Shown here one piece after another: positions 1 through 8,498 of a DNA stretch of 64,000 bases. The DNA lies in NCBI GenBank assembly GCA_023389055.1, contig JAEWFA010000021.1, positions 1 to 64,000 of the forward strand, written 5' to 3'. The DNA comes from Pseudomonadota bacterium (GTDB lineage Bacteria; Pseudomonadota; Gammaproteobacteria; Burkholderiales; Burkholderiaceae_E). The translations under genes were made by a program, and so were the position numbers. A model generated the notes under the pieces. It saw nothing but the letters and a program-made list of their open reading frames with translations. It did no database searches and was not told the DNA's origin. Every line of letters starts with the position of its first letter. The stretch's first letter is position 1.

Positions 1-704
1 GTGTAGACGTGCGCCGCGGGAGTCGGTCTGGCGGTCAGCGCCAGCAGGTGCGCATCGACGTTGCGGGCGGTGACGCCGTGCAGGCCGATCATCTCGTCCA
101 GCGTCGGCAGCGTGGTGGGCAGTTGCGGCACGCCGATCTCGCGGCCCTCGACGTCGACGGGGCGAAACGAGTGCGTGCCGCGCGTATCGGATGCGTAGCC
201 GAAGCCCAGCTCGCGCTCCACAGGCCACGCCGCGTCGTTCATCTGCCAGCCGGCGGCGCCGTGCACGCGCGGGGCAGAGCCGAAGATCTCGCCGAATCGA
301 TCGACGGCACGGCACATCTGGCCGCGTGTCCAGGCCGCGTCGCTCGCACCGACCCGGTCCTGCCACAGCACGTGGTCCCAGCAGTGCACGCCGACCTCGA
401 AGCCTCGGTCGCGCACGCTGCGCATCACCGCGGCTTCGCGGCGTCCGATGTCCGGTCCGGGAAGCAGCGTGCCGTACAGCAGCGTGCGGATTCCGTAGTG
501 TTCGACGACCGAGGTGCGCGAGACCTTGCCGAGAAAGCCCGGTCGAAGCGCGCGACGGATCGCGCGGCCGGTGTGGTCGGGGCCGAGGCTGAAGAGGAAG
601 CTCGCGCGCGCGTCGTTGCGCTCGAGCGCATCGAGCAAGCGGGGAACGCCGTCGCGGGTGCCGAGCCAGGTGTCGACGTCGATCTTCAGCGCGAGAAGCC
701 GCAT
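1..704 (-). CDS. arnD: ArnD-type deformylase (polysaccharide deacetylase family), partial
   Basis: Removes the formyl group from 4-deoxy-4-formamido-L-arabinose on undecaprenyl phosphate, a late cytoplasmic step of lipid A L-Ara4N modification. The minus-strand frame is open from the ATG at 704 to the window edge (about 234 residues of the usual 300). The start reads MRLLALKIDVDTWLGTRDGV, with the metal-binding Asp of NodB-type deacetylases in KIDVDT. Later come a GVHCWDH stretch and an HGAAGWQ stretch, both typical of ArnD. Its start codon shares one base with the stop of the upstream decarboxylase gene (TGATG), so it is the last gene seen of the arn operon. The C-terminus lies outside the window. 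Confidence 0.9.
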   Translation of the reverse strand, partial: MRLLALKIDVDTWLGTRDGVPRLLDALERNDARASFLFSLGPDHTGRAIRRALRPGFLGKVSRTSVVEHYGIRTLLYGTLLPGPDIGRREAAVMRSVRDRGFEVGVHCWDHVLWQDRVGASDAAWTRGQMCRAVDRFGEIFGSAPRVHGAAGWQMNDAAWPVERELGFGYASDTRGTHSFRPVDVEGREIGVPQLPTTLPTLDEMIGLHGVTARNVDAHLLALTARPTPAAHVY

Positions 705-1753
705 CAGTCGGCGTCGTTCAGCGATCGCGCGGCGGGCATGCGGCTGCGGTAATGCTCGAAGATTCGCACCAGCGCCTCGCGCATGCCGATCGTCGGCCCC
801 CAGTCGAGCTCCGCACAGGTGTTCTCGATCGAGGGCACGCGGTCGCGCACGTCCTGGTAGCCGGCGCCGTAGTAGTCCTGTGCGCTCGTTTCGACGAGCG
901 CAACGCGCCCGGCATTGTCGCGGTACTCGGGGTAGTCGGCGGCGATCTCGAGCATCATCTGCGCAAGCTCGCGCACCGAATGGTGGTTCGTCGGGTTGCC
1001 GATGTTGTAGATGCGTCCGTTGGCGCGATCGTCGCGGTTCTCGATGATCTTCATCAGCGCCGCGATGCCGTCGTCGATGAAGGTGAACGAGCGGCGCTGC
1101 TGGCCGCCGTCGACCAGCCGGATCGGTTCGCCGCGAACGATGTGGCCGAAGAACTGCGTGACGACGCGGCTCGACCCTTCCCGCGGCGTGTCGATGCTGT
1201 CCAGGCCGCCGCCGATCCAGTTGAACGGCCGGAACAGCGTATAGCGCAGCCCGCGTTCCAGGCCGTAGGCGTGGATCACGCGATCCATCAGCTGCTTGGA
1301 GCAGGCGTAGATCCAGCGCTGCTTGCCGATCGGTCCGTAGACGAGCTCGGAGGTCTCCGGGTCGAAGCGTTCGTCCCGGCACATGCCGTAGACCTCGGAG
1401 GTCGACGGAAAGACGAGATGCTTTCCGTAGTGCAGGCAGTGACGCACGACGGGCAGGTTCGCCTCGAAATCGAGTTCGAAGACGCGCAGCGGCTCGCGCA
1501 CGTAGGTGGCGGGCGTGGCGATCGCGACCAGCGGCAGCACCACGTCGCACTTCTTCACGTGGTATTCGATCCACTCGCGGTTGATCGTGATGTCGCCCTC
1601 GAAGAAGCGCAGCCGCGGGTGCCCGATCCATTCGGCGATGCGGTCGTCGTGCATGTCGATCCCGTGCACCTCCCAGTCGGTCTGCGACAGGATGGCGCGC
1701 GTCAGGTGGTGTCCGATGAAACCGTCGATACCGAGGATGAGAACGCGCTTCAT
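704..1753 (-). CDS. arnA: UDP-glucuronate decarboxylase, ArnA C-terminal half as a separate protein
   Basis: NAD-dependent oxidative decarboxylase turning UDP-glucuronate into UDP-4-keto-pentose, the first committed step of L-Ara4N synthesis in the cytoplasm. The 349-residue protein is an extended SDR. It has a Rossmann loop GIDGFIGHH (about 8-16), catalytic S/T in PSTSEVYG (117-119) and the YxxxK pair Y149/K153 (YACSK). It matches only the C-terminal half of the 660-residue enterobacterial ArnA. The formyltransferase half is the next gene upstream, joined by an ATGA overlap. The frame is open further upstream, but that part is a shadow of the neighbouring genes; the ATG at 1753 begins the standard MKRVLILGIDGFIG sequence. 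Confidence 0.92.
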   Translation of the reverse strand: MKRVLILGIDGFIGHHLTRAILSQTDWEVHGIDMHDDRIAEWIGHPRLRFFEGDITINREWIEYHVKKCDVVLPLVAIATPATYVREPLRVFELDFEANLPVVRHCLHYGKHLVFPSTSEVYGMCRDERFDPETSELVYGPIGKQRWIYACSKQLMDRVIHAYGLERGLRYTLFRPFNWIGGGLDSIDTPREGSSRVVTQFFGHIVRGEPIRLVDGGQQRRSFTFIDDGIAALMKIIENRDDRANGRIYNIGNPTNHHSVRELAQMMLEIAADYPEYRDNAGRVALVETSAQDYYGAGYQDVRDRVPSIENTCAELDWGPTIGMREALVRIFEHYRSRMPAARSLNDAD

Positions 1754-2706
1754 GAAGAATTTCCTTGCGGGTCGGGGCGACGCGGCAGCGCAGGCAGCGC
1801 GAGTCGCTCGCCGAAGACGGTGCGGAAGCGATCGGCATCGAGCGGCGTCGCCCCGAGCTGCGCGTCGAGCACGCGCAACCGGTGTCCGTCGGCGCCGAAG
1901 AGCGAGAGTTCCCCGTCGACGACGCGCATCTCGGCCGGTGCGGCGGGACGTGCCCCGTCGGCCGGCGCCGTGCGCCAGACGAAAAGCCTGCCCTGCGGCA
2001 GGTCGACGAATGCGCCGGGGAAGGGCGCCGAGACCGCGCGCACGAGGTCGTGCAGCGCGCGCGCCGACAGCGCGGGATCGATCCGCCCGTCCTCGGCCCG
2101 TCGTGCGCCGAAACGCGTAGCGGCCGCGGGGTCCTGCTCTCGCAGCGGGGCGCTGCCGTCGAGCAGCGCGGGCAGGCTTCGCCACAGGACGATCTCGGCG
2201 GCGACGCAGATCTTCGCGTAGACCTCGCGCGCGTTGTCGTCGGGCAGGATCGGCACCGCCTGCTGGTCGACGATCGCGCCGGCGTCGGCCTTCGCCGTCA
2301 TCGCGTGCAGCGTGGCGCCGGTCTCGGTTTCGCCGTGCAGAATCGCCCAGTTCAGCGGCACGCGTCCGCGGTACTTCGGCAGCAACGAACCGTGCATGTT
2401 CCACCCGCCGCGCGGCGCGACGGCGAGCAGCCGCTCGTCGAGCAGCCGGCGGTAGTAGAAGGAGAACAGGAAGTCGGGGCGAGCGTCGCGCACGCGCGCG
2501 AGTACGTTGTCGGTGTTCGGGTCGTCGGGCGCGATGACCGCGATGCCGCGGTCCTGGGCAGCGGTGCGCACGCTGTCGAACCAGATCGTCTCGCCGGGAG
2601 CATCGTCGTGGGTGACGACGAGTGCGACGTCGACGCCGCGCGCGATGAGCGTGCGCAGGCAGCGCACGCCGATCTGGTGGTAGGCGAAGACGACCGCGCG
2701 CGTCAT
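1750..2706 (-). CDS. arnA: UDP-L-Ara4N formyltransferase, ArnA N-terminal half as a separate protein
   Basis: Transfers a formyl group from 10-formyl-tetrahydrofolate to UDP-L-Ara4N. The 318-residue protein is a methionyl-tRNA formyltransferase-type enzyme with the catalytic triad N103, H105 and D141 in NMHGSLLPKYRG and KADAG contexts. An OB-like C-terminal domain follows (about 205-305). In enterobacteria this domain is fused to the decarboxylase; here it is a separate gene whose ATGA overlaps the next start (1750-1753). Its own start overlaps the arnC stop (2703-2706). The two halves are probably co-translated and may still associate. Confidence 0.9.
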   Translation of the reverse strand: MTRAVVFAYHQIGVRCLRTLIARGVDVALVVTHDDAPGETIWFDSVRTAAQDRGIAVIAPDDPNTDNVLARVRDARPDFLFSFYYRRLLDERLLAVAPRGGWNMHGSLLPKYRGRVPLNWAILHGETETGATLHAMTAKADAGAIVDQQAVPILPDDNAREVYAKICVAAEIVLWRSLPALLDGSAPLREQDPAAATRFGARRAEDGRIDPALSARALHDLVRAVSAPFPGAFVDLPQGRLFVWRTAPADGARPAAPAEMRVVDGELSLFGADGHRLRVLDAQLGATPLDADRFRTVFGERLALPALPRRPDPQGNSS

Positions 2707-3827
2707 CGCTCGCGCTCGGGATTGGGCTCGGGATCGGGATGGGACTCGCGATCACGCTCGGACTCGCGATCACGCTCGGGCTCGCGATCACGCTCGGGCT
2801 CGCGAGGGGCGGCCGCGCCGCTAGCCTGCAGCACCGCCGCGATCCGGTAGCGCGGCCGGCGCCGTACCTCCTGGTAGATGCGCCCGACGTATTCGCCGAG
2901 CAGGCCGATGCCGAAGAGCGCGATGCCCATCAGCAGGAACTCGAGCGCGAACAGCGTAAACAATCCGCCTTCCTCCGGCCCGAGGAACAATCGACGCAGC
3001 ACGAGCACTACGACGAGCAGTGCCGAGAGTGCCGACAGCAACATTCCGGCCAGCGAGAACATCTGCAGCGGAACGATCGAGAACGCCGTCATCAGGTCGA
3101 AGTTCAGCCGCACCAGGCGATACGCCGAATACTTCGATTCGCCGGCGAAGCGTTCCTCGTGCGCGATGTGGATCTCGACCGGGTTGCGCGCGAACTGCCA
3201 GGCGAGTGCCGGCACGAAGGTGTACAGCTCCTCGCAGCGGTTGATCGCGTCGACGATGTCGCGGCTGTACGCGCGCATCATGCAGCCCTGGTCGGTCATG
3301 CGGATCTTCGTCGTGCGCTCGCGCAGCCGGTTCATCGCGCGCGACGCGACGCGGCGCCACCACACGTCCTCGCGCAGCCGGCGTATCGTGCCGACGTAGT
3401 CGTGCCCGGCGTCCATCTGCTCGAGCAGCCGGCCGATCTCCTCCGGCGGGTTCTGCAGATCGGCATCGAGCGTGACGATGCGATCGCCGCGCGAGTACTC
3501 GAAACCGGCGAGGATCGCCCGGTGCTGCCCGAAATTCGATGCGAAGAGCACGACGCGCGTCACGTCGGGACGGCGGCGGAACTGTTCGGTGAGCAGCTGC
3601 ACCGAACGGTCGCGGCTGCCGTCGTCGACGAAGACGATCTCGTAGGGAGTGCCGAGCGCGTCGAGTGCCGGATACAGGCGCGCGAACAGCGCTTCGAGCA
3701 CCGCCTGCTCGTTGTACACGGGAACGACCACCGAAACCCGCGGTGCGGACGCGGCGACCGGGCGCGCCGCGGCGCTCGATGCCGCGATGCCGACCGCGGC
3801 GGGGCAGGTCTCTGCGCCCGCGCTCAT
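2703..3827 (-). CDS. arnC: undecaprenyl-phosphate Ara4FN transferase ArnC (GT2 family)
   Basis: Moves Ara4-formyl-N from UDP to undecaprenyl phosphate at the inner membrane. The 374-residue protein has a GT2 core (VSVVVPVYNE, FVDDGSRD, TLDADLQNPPEE) followed by two hydrophobic segments (about 260-285 and 295-320). It ends in an Arg/Glu/Asp/Pro-rich tail of about 30 residues (repeated EPERDR/ESERDR units), which is not part of the family fold. The tail is encoded by an 18-bp tandem repeat. The ATG at 3827 lies in an ATGA overlap with the arnB stop and was preferred over the much longer open frame upstream, which is an antisense-type shadow of arnB. Confidence 0.9.
   Translation of the reverse strand: MSAGAETCPAAVGIAASSAAARPVAASAPRVSVVVPVYNEQAVLEALFARLYPALDALGTPYEIVFVDDGSRDRSVQLLTEQFRRRPDVTRVVLFASNFGQHRAILAGFEYSRGDRIVTLDADLQNPPEEIGRLLEQMDAGHDYVGTIRRLREDVWWRRVASRAMNRLRERTTKIRMTDQGCMMRAYSRDIVDAINRCEELYTFVPALAWQFARNPVEIHIAHEERFAGESKYSAYRLVRLNFDLMTAFSIVPLQMFSLAGMLLSALSALLVVVLVLRRLFLGPEEGGLFTLFALEFLLMGIALFGIGLLGEYVGRIYQEVRRRPRYRIAAVLQASGAAAPREPERDREPERDRESERDRESHPDPEPNPERER
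2743..2810. repeat. 18-bp tandem repeat inside the arnC 3' end
   Basis: Three near-identical 18-bp units (2743-2760, 2761-2778, 2779-2796; unit GACTCGCGATCACGCTCG, third with one change) and a partial fourth. They code for the charged tail of ArnC. Upstream at 2708-2742 there is a looser variant of the same pattern. Such in-frame repeats tend to vary in copy number. Confidence 0.85.
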
Positions 3828-4951
3828 CGCAGTGCCGCCGTCGTCACGCGCCGCACCGCGTCGCACACGCGCAGCACGTCCTCGTCGCGCATGCCGGCGT
3901 GCAATGGCAGCGTCACGGTTCGTCGGCCGATGTCCTCCGCCACCGGAAACTGTCCTTCGCGATAGCCCTGCGCCCGGTAGAGTGCGAACAGGTGCATCGC
4001 CGGGTAATGCACGCCGACGGCGATGCCTTCGCGGCGCATCGCGTCGATGAACCCGCCGCGGCCGATACGCAGCCGATCGCGCGGCAACAGCGGCTGGAAC
4101 ATGTGCCAGTTCGACTGCTCGAGATCGGCCGGCGGCAGCTCGAAGCCCAGCGAGCGATCGAAGTGCTCGAAGTACAGGCGCGCGAGCGCGCGTCGCCGTT
4201 CGTTGAATGCGTCGAGCCGGCGCAGTTGCACGATGCCGAGCGCGGCGGCGATGTCGGTGAGATTCGCCTTGCCGCCGAGCACGTCGACGCCCATCGATCC
4301 GTCGGGGAAGCGCGTGACCCCCTGCAGCCGCAGCTTCTCGAAGCGACGCGCCTCGTCGGCGTCGTTCATCACGAGGCAGCCGCCCTCGCCGGTGGTCATG
4401 TTCTTGTTCGCGTGGAAGCTGAACGAGGCGAGATCGCCGAAGCTGCCGATTCGGGCACCGCGCCAGTTCGCGCCCATCGATTGAGCGGCGTCCTCGAGCA
4501 CCCGCAGGCGATGGCGCGCGGCGATCGCGGCCAGTTCGTCGCGATCGACCGGCAGCCCGGCCAGGTCGACCGGCAGCAGCATTCGCGTGCGCGGTCCGAT
4601 CGCGGACTCGATGCGCGACAGGTCGATGTTGCGGGTGCGCGCATCGGCGTCGACGAACACCGGCGTCGCGCCGACAGAGAGAACGACGTTGGCCGTCGCG
4701 ACCCAGCTCAGGGGACAGGTGATCACTTCGTCGCCCGGACCGATTCCCGCCACGCGCAGCGCGATCTCGAGCGCCGCCGTGCCCGAAGCGACGACGCGCG
4801 CAGGGCGCCCGCCGAAGTAGGACGACAGCGCGTCTTCGAACTCGCGACAACGCGGACCGGTGGTGAGCCAGCCCGAGCGAAGCACGGCATCGACCGCGGC
4901 GCGTTCGTCGTCGCCGATCAACGGGCGTGCGAAAGGAAGCTCGTCGCTCAA
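3824..4951 (-). CDS. arnB: UDP-4-amino-4-deoxy-L-arabinose aminotransferase ArnB
   Basis: PLP-dependent aminotransferase (DegT/DnrJ/EryC1 family) that adds the amino group to UDP-4-keto-pentose, with glutamate as donor. At 375 residues it has the family's usual length. It shows the VASGTAALEIAL cofactor loop (about 53-64), D153 in EDAAQSMG and the Schiff-base lysine K183 in FSFHANKNMTTGEGG. No ATG fits the family start. A TTG at 4951 overlaps the arnT stop as TTGA, mirroring the ATGA overlaps elsewhere in this operon, and begins the expected SDELPFARP. The frame extends upstream to 5128, but that stretch is unlike ArnB. Confidence 0.88.
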   Translation of the reverse strand: MSDELPFARPLIGDDERAAVDAVLRSGWLTTGPRCREFEDALSSYFGGRPARVVASGTAALEIALRVAGIGPGDEVITCPLSWVATANVVLSVGATPVFVDADARTRNIDLSRIESAIGPRTRMLLPVDLAGLPVDRDELAAIAARHRLRVLEDAAQSMGANWRGARIGSFGDLASFSFHANKNMTTGEGGCLVMNDADEARRFEKLRLQGVTRFPDGSMGVDVLGGKANLTDIAAALGIVQLRRLDAFNERRRALARLYFEHFDRSLGFELPPADLEQSNWHMFQPLLPRDRLRIGRGGFIDAMRREGIAVGVHYPAMHLFALYRAQGYREGQFPVAEDIGRRTVTLPLHAGMRDEDVLRVCDAVRRVTTAALR

Positions 4952-6666
4952 AGCGTGGACGGATCGGAGGCGCGGCGCAGTACGACGACGCGTCGCGCGT
5001 CGCGGTAGACGACGTGCATCGGAAGCCCCGATGCCGACAGCGAGGCCCAGACGTTGGCTCGAATCATGGCGGCGCCCTCGTCCAGCGCCCGCCAGCGGAG
5101 GGCGAATTCGTCTACCGTCGGGAGCCACCGCGCGGGGTCACGACCCTGGCCGAAGGCGAATTCGTCGGTCCAGGCCACCAGCGTCACGTTCCGGTCCAGG
5201 TAGAAGGGCAGGGTCTGATCGTACATCGCCACCGAGAAGACGGGCGTGTCGGCCGACAGCAGCGGACGCAACACGGCGGCAACGTCGCGGCTGCTCTTGA
5301 TCGCCGCATGCTCGTCGTGTCCGTCGAGCACGGCGAGGCTGCCGAGCACCGTTCCCGTGGCCAGCAAGACGATGCCGGCGAGCGCTCGTCCCTGCCCCAA
5401 CACCCGGTGCGCGAGGGTGGCCGCGCCCAGCACCAGCGCGCCGCCGGCAGCGATGCCGGGCGCCATCGCCTCGAGCACGTCGGCTGGCGTGTCGTGCGTG
5501 GCGAAGCGCGTGACCAACGGGGCGAGCGCCATCAAGGCGACGCCCGCGACGGCCGGCGCTGCGACGTGGACGCGCAGGCGGCGCGGATCGGCCTTGGCGA
5601 GCCAGGCGCCGGCGAGCAGCGCCAGCGCGGGGAACATCGGCAGGATGTACGACGGCAGCTTCGAGCGCGATACGCTGAAGAACACGAAGACGAAAGCCGC
5701 ATAGACGAGCAGGAAGCGTTGCGGCTGGAAGACCCGGTCCGGCTCGCGCGCGGTACCGAAGCGCGCGAGCGCGGGCAGCATCGTCGACCACGGCAGGAAT
5801 CCCGCGAGCAGCAGCGGCACGAAATACCACAGTGCGCCGGGGCGCCGGGCCTGGTCGGTCAGGAAGCGCTGGAAGTGTTCGTGGATGAAGAAAAAATCGG
5901 CGAAGCCGGGGTTGCGCAGCGAGACGACGACGAACCATGGCGCGGCGAGGGCGACGAAGAGCGCCGGCCCGGCGCGCCACTGAAGCCGGCGCAGCGGGCG
6001 CACGGTGCGCATCCCGATGCAGTACAGCGCGAGCGCAGCGCCCGGGATCAGCAGGCCCACGAGCCCTTTGGTGAGTGTCGCACCGGCGATCGCTGCCCAC
6101 GCGACGAGCATCCACCGCCGCTGCTCGGGCGGTGTCGCTTCGTCGCGTTGCGCGAGCAGGAACCCGCACAGCGCGAGCGTCAGGAAGAAGGTGAGCCCCA
6201 TGTCGAGGCTCAGGAAATGCGCGTTGGCGACGATCCACACCGAGCCCGCCGCGACGGCGCCGGCGAAGGAGCCGGCCGGCGCGCCCCAGAGGCGGCGCGC
6301 GGTGAAAGCGACCAGTGCCACCGAGGCGAAGCCGCTGGTTGCGGGCCACAGTCGCACGGCGAACTCGCCGATGCCGAACAGCGCCATCGCAGCGGCCGAC
6401 ATCCAGTACCCGAACGGCGGCTTCTCGAAGTAGACGAAGCCGTTCAGATGCGGCGTGATCCAGTCGCCGCTGCGAAGCATCTCGAGCGCGATCGTCGCGT
6501 AGCGGCCTTCGTCGGGGTTGATCAGCGCCCGATGACCGAGAGGCGCGAACCAGGCGATGGCCAGCGTGATCCATCCGACCCATGGGGCCCAGCGGGCCCA
6601 GCCGGCGTGCCGCGCCTGACGCGCCCGGACGTCGGTTTGCGAGGGACGGGCCACGACCGGCGTCAT
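4948..6666 (-). CDS. arnT: lipid A L-Ara4N transferase ArnT (GT83)
   Basis: Inner-membrane glycosyltransferase that moves L-Ara4N from undecaprenyl phosphate to lipid A on the periplasmic side. This lowers surface charge and the binding of cationic peptides. The 572-residue protein is polytopic, with about a dozen hydrophobic segments. It carries the first periplasmic-loop DEGRYA motif (about 51-56) and FEKPPFGYW, both hallmarks of the ArnT/PMT superfamily. It is the first gene of the arn cluster, in the order arnT-B-C-A(formyl)-A(decarb)-D, which differs from the enterobacterial arnBCADTEF order. No arnE/arnF flippase genes are visible; arnD continues past the window edge. Confidence 0.92.
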   Translation of the reverse strand: MTPVVARPSQTDVRARQARHAGWARWAPWVGWITLAIAWFAPLGHRALINPDEGRYATIALEMLRSGDWITPHLNGFVYFEKPPFGYWMSAAAMALFGIGEFAVRLWPATSGFASVALVAFTARRLWGAPAGSFAGAVAAGSVWIVANAHFLSLDMGLTFFLTLALCGFLLAQRDEATPPEQRRWMLVAWAAIAGATLTKGLVGLLIPGAALALYCIGMRTVRPLRRLQWRAGPALFVALAAPWFVVVSLRNPGFADFFFIHEHFQRFLTDQARRPGALWYFVPLLLAGFLPWSTMLPALARFGTAREPDRVFQPQRFLLVYAAFVFVFFSVSRSKLPSYILPMFPALALLAGAWLAKADPRRLRVHVAAPAVAGVALMALAPLVTRFATHDTPADVLEAMAPGIAAGGALVLGAATLAHRVLGQGRALAGIVLLATGTVLGSLAVLDGHDEHAAIKSSRDVAAVLRPLLSADTPVFSVAMYDQTLPFYLDRNVTLVAWTDEFAFGQGRDPARWLPTVDEFALRWRALDEGAAMIRANVWASLSASGLPMHVVYRDARRVVVLRRASDPSTL

Positions 6667-6749
6667 GGTGGCGACGATGCGCGGGAAGCCGTGAGACCGG
6701 CGGCTGCGCTGCGTGAGCGAAACGTGAGAAGGGCGCGAGGCAACGCCAG

Positions 6750-7235
6750 TCAGTCGCGGAAGTTGGTGAAGGAGAGCGGCACGTCGACGATCTCCTTCTT
6801 CAGCAGCGCGATGGCCGACTGCAGGTCGTCGCGCTTGGCGCCGCTCACCCGCACGGAGTCGCCCTGGATGCTGGCCTGCACCTTCAGCTTGCTGTCCTTC
6901 ACCAGCCGCACGATCTTCTTGGCGTGGTCGCTCGAGACGCCGTGGCGCACGGTGATCGGCTGCTTGACCTTGTCGCCGCCGATCTTCTGCACGTCCGCGT
7001 AGTCGAGGAAGCGCACGTCGACGTTGCGCTTCGCGAGCTTGGCGAGCAGGACGTCGCGCACCTGGCCGAGCTTGAAGTCGTCGTCGGCGAAGGCCGTCAG
7101 CTCGCGCTCCTTTTGCTCGACGCGAGCGTCCGAGCCCTTGAAGTCGAAGCGGGTGGAAATCTCCTTGTTGGCCTGCTCGACCGCATTGCGGACCTCGACA
7201 GCGTCGGCCTCGGAAACGACATCGAAAGAGGGCAT
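6750..7235 (-). CDS. YajQ-family nucleotide-binding protein
   Basis: Small cytosolic protein of the YajQ/DUF520 family. The 161 residues run from [19 protein letters not shown] to the family-typical [12 protein letters not shown] terminus. Some members bind cyclic di-GMP and act with transcription factors, but most are unstudied. It stands alone, 83 bp upstream of arnT on the same strand and divergent from the DUF3182 gene. Identity is secure; function here is not. Confidence 0.92.
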   Translation of the reverse strand: MPSFDVVSEADAVEVRNAVEQANKEISTRFDFKGSDARVEQKERELTAFADDDFKLGQVRDVLLAKLAKRNVDVRFLDYADVQKIGGDKVKQPITVRHGVSSDHAKKIVRLVKDSKLKVQASIQGDSVRVSGAKRDDLQSAIALLKKEIVDVPLSFTNFRD

Positions 7236-7337
7236 TCGCTCACCTCGGTTTTCAGGCTGGTATCGCCGCGCATTCTACTGGCAGGCACGTCGTTCGCACC
7301 GGTCGAGGCAGGTTTCGCCACGGGGGTCTGCCAGATC

Positions 7338-8498
7338 GTGCCGACCTACGCACTCGCCGACAGTTCCGCGCACGAGTCCCCGCTCACGCGTCACTCGCGG
7401 GTCTCGTTCCTGTGCTGCAGGCCCGGTGCTCGAGAACACGAGCTCGTCTCGCAGATCTGCGTTGCGCGCGAGCTCGCCCGACTGATCGGCGGACGCTTCG
7501 ATCGCTATATCGATGCAAGGCACCCGGGCGCAGAGACTGGCCTCGGCTACGTCGTGCCGAACGACACGATCGTGGGGAGGGAACAGGCGTTGCGTTGGGG
7601 AATCGAGAGCGCGGACGACCTCTTCGGCGGCGTCGTCCCGTTTCCTTTCATGGCCACCAAGGTCATCTCGCATCCGTTGGTCGCCGCGGACGCGTGCTGC
7701 CCGCCGGGATGGGACGCGCGGCTCTCGACGCGCATCGCCGACGTGGTGCTCCCCGGCTGCTCGGTGTTCTCGATGCGCGACCTGTACCGCGCCGCGCGCG
7801 CGATGCTCCCGGGCGGCCCCGTGCGCGTGAAGCTCGCCGGCGGCATCGGCGGGCTCGGGCAGTTCGTCATTGCGGCCGAGCGCGAGCTCGACGAGCGGCT
7901 GGCGGGGATCGACGCGGCGGAGGTGTCGCGCCGAGGTGCCGTCGTCGAACCCGATCTTCGCGAGCCCCGCACATGGAGCGTCGGGCAACTGCGAATCGGT
8001 CGGCTGTGTGCCAGCTATTTCGGGACGCAACGCACGGTTCGCGACAGGCACGGTGCGGACGTCTACGGCGGTTCGTCGATCACGATGGTGCGCGGCGGCT
8101 TCGACGCGCTCGCGCCGCACATGGGGGGCGATGCGTCGCTTCGATGCGCGGTCGAATTCGCGCGCCGGTATCACGATGCCGCATTCGCGACCTTCCACGG
8201 AATGTTCGCGTCGCGCTGCAACTACGACGTCGTGCAGGGCTTCGATGCGGGCGGCACGCAGCGGGTCGGCGTGCTCGAGCAGTCGTGGAGGGTGGGCGGC
8301 GCGAGCGCGGCCGAACTCGTCGCGCTGCACGCGCTGCACGACGAGCCGGCGCGGGTGAAAGCGCGCGCGGAGACGGTCGAAGTGCACGGCGCCGAGCCCG
8401 CACTGCCCGACGGTGCGTTCGTGCATTTCCGCGGCGTCGACGACTGGATCGGTCCGTTGACGAAGTACGCACGGTTGCTCGACGATGCAGACGCGTGA
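7338..8498 (+). CDS. DUF3182 family protein
   Basis: Protein of about 386 residues matching, from memory, DUF3182, a proteobacterial family of unknown function. Visible parts: a Cys-containing N-terminus (FLCCRPGAREHELVSQI), a DDLFGGVVPFPF stretch, a glycine-rich KLAGGIGGLGQFVI loop and a YGGSSITMVRGGFDALAPH segment. The glycine-rich loop and general layout resemble ATP-grasp enzymes, but that is inference. The start is uncertain. A GTG at 7338 with a GGGGG run upstream was chosen because upstream codons overlap the yajQ promoter region. It overlaps the next gene by 14 bp, so the two are probably co-translated. Confidence 0.7.
   Translation: MPTYALADSSAHESPLTRHSRVSFLCCRPGAREHELVSQICVARELARLIGGRFDRYIDARHPGAETGLGYVVPNDTIVGREQALRWGIESADDLFGGVVPFPFMATKVISHPLVAADACCPPGWDARLSTRIADVVLPGCSVFSMRDLYRAARAMLPGGPVRVKLAGGIGGLGQFVIAAERELDERLAGIDAAEVSRRGAVVEPDLREPRTWSVGQLRIGRLCASYFGTQRTVRDRHGADVYGGSSITMVRGGFDALAPHMGGDASLRCAVEFARRYHDAAFATFHGMFASRCNYDVVQGFDAGGTQRVGVLEQSWRVGGASAAELVALHALHDEPARVKARAETVEVHGAEPALPDGAFVHFRGVDDWIGPLTKYARLLDDADA

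Noticed and set aside
9..752. Plus-strand open frame of 247 codons opposite arnD
   Set aside because: It is the antisense shadow of the arnD coding frame in GC-rich DNA; it has no domain and no ribosome site, while the minus frame matches ArnD throughout.
704..2791. A single 695-codon frame suggesting a fused ArnA
   Set aside because: The N-terminal half of this frame is Arg-rich nonsense from another frame of the formyltransferase gene. Only the part from 1753 matches the decarboxylase, and the formyltransferase is in a different frame.
6924..7337. Upstream extension of the DUF3182 frame
   Set aside because: It is antisense to yajQ and shows no family similarity; the start was placed after the divergent promoter region.
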